DNA of 64,000 bases, taken from NCBI RefSeq assembly GCF_001541315.1, contig NZ_LMVK01000034.1, forward strand, positions 124,001 to 188,000, in the 5' to 3' direction. Position 1 is the stretch's first letter. Every line of letters starts with the position of its first letter. Position numbers and translations under genes: made by a program. The notes beneath the pieces were generated by a model that saw only the letters and a program-made list of their open reading frames with translations, had not been told where the DNA came from and made no database searches. This DNA comes from Agrobacterium tumefaciens str. B6 (GTDB taxonomy: Bacteria; Pseudomonadota; Alphaproteobacteria; Rhizobiales; Rhizobiaceae). Below, piece after piece: positions 58,230 to 64,000 of the stretch.

Positions 58230-60494
58230 ATGCCGGGTGGGAATCCGACTGCTGTAAAAGCTAAATCATTGTCGATAAAAGCCAAATTTGCTGCGCTCGT
58301 CACGGGTGCAACGCTGGTTTCATGCCTGTCCGTGGGGTTATTGTCCTACGAAATGGGCAAGTCGGGCCTGATCGACGCCAGCGAAATCAGGCTCGAAACG
58401 GTTGCAAGCAACCAGTCCAAACAGCTTGACGCCTATACTTTGCGTGTCGAACAGAGCATCTCCGAACTGTCGCAAAATGCCGCGGTCGCGCAGGCGCTGG
58501 AGACGATGACCACGGTCGTGCCGACGGAAAGGGATGCGATCCTTCAGGCGTTCCGCCGCGAGGGCGTCTCCGAGGAGGAGCGCGCCTCCTTCAACGGCGA
58601 AGGTCTGCGACTGCTTTACGCCATTCGCCATGCCACCATCAACTCCACCATCGCCAGCGTCTGGCGCAACACCCGCGTCAGCGACATCTATGTGATCGAC
58701 AAGAGCGGTCTCATTATCTACACCGTGACCAAGGGGAAAAACTTCCTGACCAGCGTGACGGAACCGCAGAACGCCGCGATCAAGGAGCTGTTCGACCGCA
58801 TCGAGGCCGGCAAGGACGGTGTCGTCAGCACCACCGGCTTCAGTGGCGGGGAAAATGATTCGGCCATGATCGGCATGCCGCTCGCCGTCTCCAACTGGGG
58901 CCAGCTGCAGCGCAAGGGCGCCGTCATCATGCGCATCGCCGCCGATCGCATCGGTGCGGTCGTGACGCCTGAGGAAACCGGCAAGACCATCGATGACGCC
59001 GTTCTTCTGAATGCCGACGGCAAACGACGGGCTGGCGTTCTTTCGGGCGGCGCGGATGCCGCCGTTTCCGAAAGCCTCGCGGCTCTTTCCAACGCAAACG
59101 ACGCCGGAACGGTGATGGCGCAGACACCTGCGGGCAACATCTTCTATGCCTATCGCCCGGTCTCCGTCTTCGGACAGAAACATCTTCTGGCCATCGGTCA
59201 GCAGGAGAGCAAGGTTCTCGCCGCCGCCAACGATCTCGCCTTCTGGGCGACGCTTGCGACACTGGCCGTGCTTGCAATCATGACGCTGATCGGCATTTTC
59301 GTTTCCGCTGGTCTCACCAAACCGTTGACCGGCCTTGCCGGGCTGATGGAGCGGCTGAACGGCGGCGAGAACAATATCGAGATCAAGGCCGTTTCGCGCG
59401 GCGATGAGATCGGCACCATGGCGCGCGCGCTGGAATCCTTCCGCCAGGGCATTCTGGACAAGCAGCGCATGGAAACAGAAGCCCATCGCAAAGGCGAGGA
59501 ACTGGACGAGGAACGCGCCCAGCGGGAAATGGAAAAGGCAAGAAGCGCCAGGGAGCTGGAAGAAGCCGTCGATGCCCTTGCCACCGGCCTTGCCAATCTT
59601 GCGGCCGGCAGGCTCGATCTTCGCATCGAGAAATCCTTTGTGCCGTCGCTCGATCATCTGCGCGTCGACTTCAACAACTCCATGGCGGGCCTGGAAGCGA
59701 CGATCTCCAATATTGGCGAAAGCGCAAACGCCATCCGCTCGGGCTCCGGCGAACTGAAAAGCGCATCGGAAGACCTGTCGCGGCGCACGGAACGCCAGGC
59801 CGCAGCCCTTGAGGAAGCGGCCGCCGCTCTGGGAGACATGACGCAGGCTGTCAATGTGTCCTTGTCGCGCTGCAATGTCGCCGTCGAGGCGACGGCGGGC
59901 ACGATGCAGGACGCCCATAAATCCACGGCTGTCGTGAAAGAAGCGATCGTCGCGATGGAACGCATCGAGACCTCGTCGGCCAAGATCCGCCAGATCATCG
60001 ACGTCATCGACCAGATCGCCTTCCAGACCAATCTGCTGGCGCTGAATGCCGGTGTGGAAGCCGCGCGCGCCGGCGAAGCCGGAAAGGGCTTTGCCGTTGT
60101 GGCGCAGGAGGTTCGTGAGCTTGCCCAGAAATCGGCAGCCGCCGCCCGTGACATTACGACGCTGATCGCCACCTCTGCGGGCGATGTGGAAAGCGGCGTG
60201 GCGCTGGTGCTGAAGACAGGTGAAAGCCTGGAGCAGATCCAGAAGCGCATCCAGTCGGTCAATGACCAGATCGGTGAAATCGCCACCGCATCACGCGAAC
60301 AGTCCGGCCGCCTCAGCGAAATCAATGCCTCCGTCAACGAACTCGACCATGTGACGCAGCAGAATGCGGCCATGGTGGAAGAAACGACGGCCGCAGCCTT
60401 CTCGCTATCCAGCGAGGCGGACGGCCTGACGGAACAGGTGGGGCAATTCTCCGTCGCCGCCATACGGCAGCGGGACCAGCGTTACGCGGCATAA
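58230..60494 (+). CDS. Methyl-accepting chemotaxis protein
   Basis: 754 residues. First membrane segment ~18-38 (FAALVTGATLVSCLSVGLLSY), a large periplasmic Cache-like sensor (VWRNTRVSDIYVIDKSGLIIYTV ... SAMIGMPLAVSNWGQLQRKGAVIMRIAADRIGAVV), second segment ~335-360, HAMP (GLTKPLTGLAGLMERLNGG) and a signalling domain with tip [21 protein letters not shown]. No adaptor pentapeptide. The ATG at 58230 has GGAGGA 8 bp upstream; a GTG 33 bp earlier is not supported. Confidence 0.93.
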   Translation: MPGGNPTAVKAKSLSIKAKFAALVTGATLVSCLSVGLLSYEMGKSGLIDASEIRLETVASNQSKQLDAYTLRVEQSISELSQNAAVAQALETMTTVVPTERDAILQAFRREGVSEEERASFNGEGLRLLYAIRHATINSTIASVWRNTRVSDIYVIDKSGLIIYTVTKGKNFLTSVTEPQNAAIKELFDRIEAGKDGVVSTTGFSGGENDSAMIGMPLAVSNWGQLQRKGAVIMRIAADRIGAVVTPEETGKTIDDAVLLNADGKRRAGVLSGGADAAVSESLAALSNANDAGTVMAQTPAGNIFYAYRPVSVFGQKHLLAIGQQESKVLAAANDLAFWATLATLAVLAIMTLIGIFVSAGLTKPLTGLAGLMERLNGGENNIEIKAVSRGDEIGTMARALESFRQGILDKQRMETEAHRKGEELDEERAQREMEKARSARELEEAVDALATGLANLAAGRLDLRIEKSFVPSLDHLRVDFNNSMAGLEATISNIGESANAIRSGSGELKSASEDLSRRTERQAAALEEAAAALGDMTQAVNVSLSRCNVAVEATAGTMQDAHKSTAVVKEAIVAMERIETSSAKIRQIIDVIDQIAFQTNLLALNAGVEAARAGEAGKGFAVVAQEVRELAQKSAAAARDITTLIATSAGDVESGVALVLKTGESLEQIQKRIQSVNDQIGEIATASREQSGRLSEINASVNELDHVTQQNAAMVEETTAAAFSLSSEADGLTEQVGQFSVAAIRQRDQRYAA

Positions 60495-60503
60495 ACCGCA
60501 ACG

Positions 60504-60540
60504 AAAAAGGCCGGAGGCAAAACCTCCGGCCTTTTATTTT
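60504..60540 (+). terminator. Chemoreceptor gene terminator
   Basis: 13-bp stem AAAAGGCCGGAGG / CCTCCGGCCTTTT, loop CAAAA, followed by ATTTT. Symmetrical enough to act on both strands. Confidence 0.92.
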
Positions 60541-60634
60541 GCCTGAAAACCCGATCCGGGTTCCCAGGGGCCGGAGCCCCTGGGAACACGCCGGCTTGAT
60601 CGTGATGATCCGTCGCCGGCTTCCGGGGAGGAAC

Positions 60635-62152
60635 TCAGAAGAAGCCGACCTTGTTCGGGCTATAGGACACGAGCAGGTTCTTGGTCTGCTGGTAGTGATC
60701 GAGCATCATCTTGTGGGTCTCGCGACCGATGCCCGACTGCTTGTAACCGCCGAAGGCGGCACCTGCCGGATAGACGTGATAGCAGTTCGTCCACACACGG
60801 CCCGCCTCGATGCCCCGGCCGGCCCGGTAGGCAATGTTCGTATCGCGGCTCCACACGCCCGCGCCCAGACCGTAAACTGTGTCATTGGCGATTTCGAGCG
60901 CTTCTTCCACCGTCTTGAAGGTGGTGACGGAGACAACGGGACCGAAGATTTCCTCCTGGAAAATCCGCATCTTGTTGTTGCCTTCAAAGACGGTTGGCTG
61001 AATGTAATAGCCATCCTTCAGATCCCCCGTGAGCGTCTTGCGGTCACCGCCGGTCAGAACCTTGGCGCCTTCCTTCTTGCCGATCTCCAGATAGCTCATG
61101 ATCTTGTCGAACTGTTCCTGCGACGCCTGCGCGCCCAGCATGGTCGACGGATTGAGCGGATCGTCCTGGCTGATGGCCTGCACGCGTTTGATCGCCTTTT
61201 CCATGAAGCGGTCATAGATCGATTCATGAACCAGCGCGCGTGAGGGGCATGTGCAGACCTCACCCTGGTTAAGCGCGAAGAAAGCGAAACCTTCGAGCGC
61301 CTTGTCGAGGAAGGCATCGTCCTCGTTCATCACATCGGCAAAGAAGATGTTCGGCGACTTGCCGCCCAGCTCCAGCGTGATGTTGGTGACGTTATCGGCC
61401 GCATAACGCATGATTTCCTTACCGACCGAGGTGGAGCCGGTAAACGCGATCTTGGCGATGCGGTTGCTTTGCGCCAGCGGCTTTCCGGCTTCCAGGCCCG
61501 TGCCGTTGACAATGTTGAGGACGCCGGGCGGCAACAGATCTTCGATCAGTTCCATCACGACAAGAATGGAGGCCGGCGTCTGTTCGGCCGGCTTCAGCAC
61601 CACGCAATTGCCGGCGGCAAGCGCCGGCGCAAGTTTCCACGCGGCCATCAGGATCGGGAAGTTCCACGGAATGATCTGGCCGACGACACCGAGTGGTTCA
61701 TGGAAGTGATAGGCGACCGTGTCATTGTCGATTTCGCCGATCGTGCCTTCCTGTGCACGGATGCAGCCCGCGAAATAACGGAAATGGTCGATGGTCAGCG
61801 GAATATCCGCATTGGTCGTCTCGCGCAGCGGCTTGCCGTTATCCCAGGTTTCGGCCCGCGCGATGAGATCGAGATTGTCCTCGATACGCTGGGCGATCCT
61901 GAGCAGGATGTTGGAGCGTTCCGTTACGCTGGTCTTGCCCCATTTCTCTCTTGCCTTGTGGGCAGCATCCAGTGCGAACTCGATATCGGCCGCATCCGAG
62001 CGAGGAACTTCGCAGATCTTGTGGCCCGTGACCGGCGAAAGATTATCCATGTAGCGGCCGGATTTCGGCTCCACCCATTTGCCGCCGATGTAATTGCCAT
62101 ATTTCAGCTTGAAGGGCGCTTCGCCCGCTTTCTGCTGAACCTGAATATTCAT
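60635..62152 (-). CDS. NAD-dependent aldehyde dehydrogenase (ExaC/AcoD type)
   Basis: 505 residues. Catalytic Cys in [14 protein letters not shown] (C300 or C302), general-base Glu in LELGGKSPN (E261), NAD-binding [12 protein letters not shown] and the [21 protein letters not shown] segment. The C-terminus ([32 protein letters not shown]) matches the acetaldehyde dehydrogenase subgroup linked to ethanol or acetoin use. GGAGGATGAAATC precedes the ATG at 62152. Downstream of an AcoR-like regulator on the same strand. Confidence 0.94.
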   Translation of the reverse strand: MNIQVQQKAGEAPFKLKYGNYIGGKWVEPKSGRYMDNLSPVTGHKICEVPRSDAADIEFALDAAHKAREKWGKTSVTERSNILLRIAQRIEDNLDLIARAETWDNGKPLRETTNADIPLTIDHFRYFAGCIRAQEGTIGEIDNDTVAYHFHEPLGVVGQIIPWNFPILMAAWKLAPALAAGNCVVLKPAEQTPASILVVMELIEDLLPPGVLNIVNGTGLEAGKPLAQSNRIAKIAFTGSTSVGKEIMRYAADNVTNITLELGGKSPNIFFADVMNEDDAFLDKALEGFAFFALNQGEVCTCPSRALVHESIYDRFMEKAIKRVQAISQDDPLNPSTMLGAQASQEQFDKIMSYLEIGKKEGAKVLTGGDRKTLTGDLKDGYYIQPTVFEGNNKMRIFQEEIFGPVVSVTTFKTVEEALEIANDTVYGLGAGVWSRDTNIAYRAGRGIEAGRVWTNCYHVYPAGAAFGGYKQSGIGRETHKMMLDHYQQTKNLLVSYSPNKVGFF

Positions 62153-62216
62153 GATTTCATCCTCCCTGATGAAAACGATCCGCGACGGACCGCATGGGAG
62201 AAAGGTGAGCCTAGAT

Positions 62217-62278
62217 GGCGCTGTTCGGTAGAGGGGCGGCGCTGTTCCGCAGCGCACATTGTCTCACATCTGCGACAA
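62217..62278. promoter_or_regulatory. Candidate regulator sites upstream of the aldehyde dehydrogenase
   Basis: Direct repeat GGCGCTGTTC at 62217-62226 and 62238-62247 (21 bp apart, two helical turns) and an inverted repeat TTGTC-N10-GACAA at 62259-62278. No sigma-54 GG-N10-GC promoter is apparent. Confidence 0.4.
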
Positions 62279-62325
62279 AGGCGCTTCGATCCGGCATGAT
62301 TGGCCGGATCGCAACCGCCTGGACC

Positions 62326-63285
62326 TCAATGCACGTCGAATTTCTTCATCTTGCGATGAAGCGTGGCGCGGCTGATGCCGAGCAGCGAAGCGGCTTGCGT
62401 GACGTTGCCGTTGGTGCGAGACAACACACGCCGAAGCGCCGAGCGTTCCGCTTCCGCAAGGTCGGAACCGCTGTCGTGGCGCTGCTCCTGCAGAATATCC
62501 GCAGCGGGCAGGCCCTGCGCGATCAGGGTATCATCGAGCTTCAGCGCAAGGCGTGCGGCGCGGGTTGCACCCAGCACAAGATCGTCCTGATCCACCGCAA
62601 GCAAAGAAAGCGCCGCGCCAAAACCACTCGGCACCACAACGATGCGCGCGCCCGGAAAGGCGCGACGGAAAAGATTGCCCTCGATGCGCTGCGCCGCATC
62701 CTTCACCGCCTGGGTGACGAAAGAGAAGGTCATCTCGTTGATGTCATCGCGGCAGGTGGAAATATCGAGTGCGCCCGTCACCCGGCCGGTATGGTCACGA
62801 ATGGGCGCCGTGGTGCAGCAGAGTTCGGTATTCGACGTGAAGAAATGCTGGTCGCGATAGACCACCACCGAGCGCTCATCGACGAGCGCCGTGCCGATAC
62901 CATTGGTGCCCACGCTCGCCTCACTCCAGACAGCGCCGGACCAGAGACCAAGCGCTCGGAACTCTCGGTCATCGCCGGCCGCACCGCGTCTTTCCAGCGC
63001 AACACCCTGCGCATCGGTCAAAAGCAGGCAGCAGCCGGATTTGCCGACACTTTGGAAAATCCGGTCAAGTTCATCCGTGCTTTCGGCAATCAGGCCGGCC
63101 GCACTTTCACGGGCGCGGCGGAATTCATACTCGCTGAGAAAGATCGGCTTGCGGTTTTCCTCCGGTGCAAGATGATGTTTGACCATGCAACGACGCCAGG
63201 AGGCGACAATCGGAGAACTTGCGGCGGCGGAACGGTGGCGCGCAGTTTCATACACGCGTTCCGCATGGGCGATGTCTGTCGGCAT
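62326..63285 (-). CDS. AcoR-like GAF/Fis regulator without AAA+ domain
   Basis: 319 residues. N-terminal region as in AcoR (SSPIVASWRRCMVKHHLAPEE), a GAF domain (GLWSGAVWSEASVGTNGIGTALVDERSVVVYRDQHFF ... CCTTAPIRDHTGRVTGALDIS) and a C-terminal Fis-type helix-turn-helix (RRVLSRTNGNVTQAASLLGISRATLHRKMKKF). The central sigma-54 AAA+ module (GAFTGA, Walker motifs) is absent, so it cannot activate sigma-54 polymerase in the usual way. GGGAGGA before the ATG at 63285. Probably controls the aldehyde dehydrogenase 173 bp downstream. Confidence 0.88.
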   Translation of the reverse strand: MPTDIAHAERVYETARHRSAAASSPIVASWRRCMVKHHLAPEENRKPIFLSEYEFRRARESAAGLIAESTDELDRIFQSVGKSGCCLLLTDAQGVALERRGAAGDDREFRALGLWSGAVWSEASVGTNGIGTALVDERSVVVYRDQHFFTSNTELCCTTAPIRDHTGRVTGALDISTCRDDINEMTFSFVTQAVKDAAQRIEGNLFRRAFPGARIVVVPSGFGAALSLLAVDQDDLVLGATRAARLALKLDDTLIAQGLPAADILQEQRHDSGSDLAEAERSALRRVLSRTNGNVTQAASLLGISRATLHRKMKKFDVH

Positions 63286-63390
63286 ACGCTCCTCCCAAAG
63301 CTTTTCGGCGATGGTGCGCTGGAAGCGTTCACGTTTCAACAAAAAATTTCGCGACCACCATTGCCGGGCGCAACCGCGGGCTGCGCCAGA

Positions 63391-64000
63391 CTATCGGACC
63401 GCCTTGAAATAACGCCGGCCGGCGCTCGCTTCCGTTTCATCCTCGGTCGAGAGAAACGTATCGTCCACGAGATTGGCGATGGAGGTCAGCGGTCCGGGCT
63501 TGCCGAAGAAGAAGCCCTGAACCTGCAGGCAGCCTTCGCGCCGCAGGAACTCGATATGGGCCTTCGTCTCTACCCCTTCCGCAAGCACCGGAATATTGAG
63601 GCTGTGCGCCAGAATGAGCGTCGAGCGAACGATCGCCTCCGACTGCACGTTGGTCGACAGGCCATCAATGAAGGCGCGGTCGATCTTGATCTTGTCGAAG
63701 GGGAAACTCTGCAGGGTCGAAAGCGAGGAATAACCCGTGCCGTAGTCGTCCATCGCGATCTTGACGCCGAGCGACTTGAGTTTGCGGATGGTAAGGAGCG
63801 CGTGGCGATGGTCGGCGATAATGCTGCCTTCGGTGATTTCCAGCTCGAGCCTTTCCGGCGCAAGCCCCGTCTCGGCAATAATTTTCTCAACCTTGTCAGG
63901 GAAATCATTATCCGCAAGCTGCTGCGGCGCGACGTTTACGGCGATGGCAAGCGATTTTTTCCACTGAGCGGCCTGCACGCAGGCTTCTCGCAGAACCCAT
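63391..64000 (-). CDS. EAL domain of a cyclic-di-GMP phosphodiesterase (5' end outside window)
   Basis: The C-terminal ~200 residues of a larger protein; the frame stays open to the right edge (WVLREACVQAAQW). Catalytic positions visible: Asn in VNVAPQQ, Glu in ELEITEGSI, Asp pair in MDDYGTGYSSL, Lys in IKIDRAFI, Glu in LAEGVETKAH, and VQGFFFGKPGP. The EAL motif itself and any GGDEF or sensor domain lie outside. An active phosphodiesterase is expected. Confidence 0.9.
   Translation of the reverse strand, partial: WVLREACVQAAQWKKSLAIAVNVAPQQLADNDFPDKVEKIIAETGLAPERLELEITEGSIIADHRHALLTIRKLKSLGVKIAMDDYGTGYSSLSTLQSFPFDKIKIDRAFIDGLSTNVQSEAIVRSTLILAHSLNIPVLAEGVETKAHIEFLRREGCLQVQGFFFGKPGPLTSIANLVDDTFLSTEDETEASAGRRYFKAVR

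Overview
The window is a contiguous piece of chromosome from an alphaproteobacterium of the Rhizobiales, most likely Agrobacterium (A. tumefaciens/fabrum group). Four things point there: a bathy-phytochrome-type HWE kinase with a C-terminal receiver; the order lrp - trxB - lsrB/vtlR - two AbcR (alpha-r15) small RNAs - arsR; a NerA-type nitrate-ester/ene reductase; and a 684-residue RpoD with a rhizobial-style acidic N-terminus. The DNA is GC-rich, densely coded and mostly housekeeping. I see no prophage, insertion sequence, CRISPR array, rRNA or tRNA.

Layout. 1-7.6 kb: the 3' part of a bacteriophytochrome, a TonB-like DUF930 protein, then rpoD and dnaG on the minus strand. 7.6-10.7 kb: a brnTA toxin-antitoxin pair with a clear palindromic operator, a GatB/YqeY protein and carA. 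10.7-17.8 kb: a MATE exporter, a chemoreceptor, a DUF2938 membrane protein, a zinc metallopeptidase, and a divergent DUF2306 / membrane-LytTR pair. 17.9-26.5 kb: carB, a small Arc-like protein, a diguanylate cyclase, a translationally coupled radical-SAM/UdgX DNA-repair pair, and greA with a terminator-like leader hairpin. 26.5-32.4 kb: an LpcC-like glycosyltransferase, lrp, trxB, lsrB/vtlR, the tandem small RNAs, arsR and nerA. 32.4-41.9 kb: small membrane proteins, an NAD-dependent epimerase-like protein, a LysR regulator, a ChaA-like antiporter, an aspartate aminotransferase, an EAL protein, an EamA exporter, cspA and an MBL hydrolase. 42-54.3 kb: an SH3 secreted protein, a MarR/response-regulator/EnvZ-like kinase cluster, csaA, proC, ybjN, ubiK, then a plus-strand run lgt - midA - pgeF - M24 protein, a frameshifted lipoprotein and prs. 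54.5-64 kb: a four-gene overlapping operon for polyprenyl-phosphate sugar transfer, a second chemoreceptor, an aldehyde dehydrogenase with an AcoR-like regulator that lacks the AAA+ domain, and the C-terminal part of an EAL protein running off the end.

Most interesting points: (1) a family of intergenic mosaic palindromes whose stems vary and covary while the loop stays ACAAG/CTTGT-like (1853-1973, 14530-14660, plus single arms near 36.6 and 54.4 kb); (2) the coupled radical-SAM + UdgX pair; (3) the AbcR-type sRNA pair with promoter boxes exactly 200 bp apart and a 12-bp direct repeat over one of them; (4) the divergent DUF2306 / LytTR membrane regulator pair; (5) an M24 family protein without the metal ligands; (6) a lipoprotein gene broken by a one-base frameshift at a C run, preceded by a six-codon coupled leader ORF; (7) a regulator of AcoR type without its sigma-54 activation module. 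Most gene calls rest on recognisable motifs; start codons were re-chosen where ribosome-binding sites or gene overlaps favoured a site other than the longest frame.
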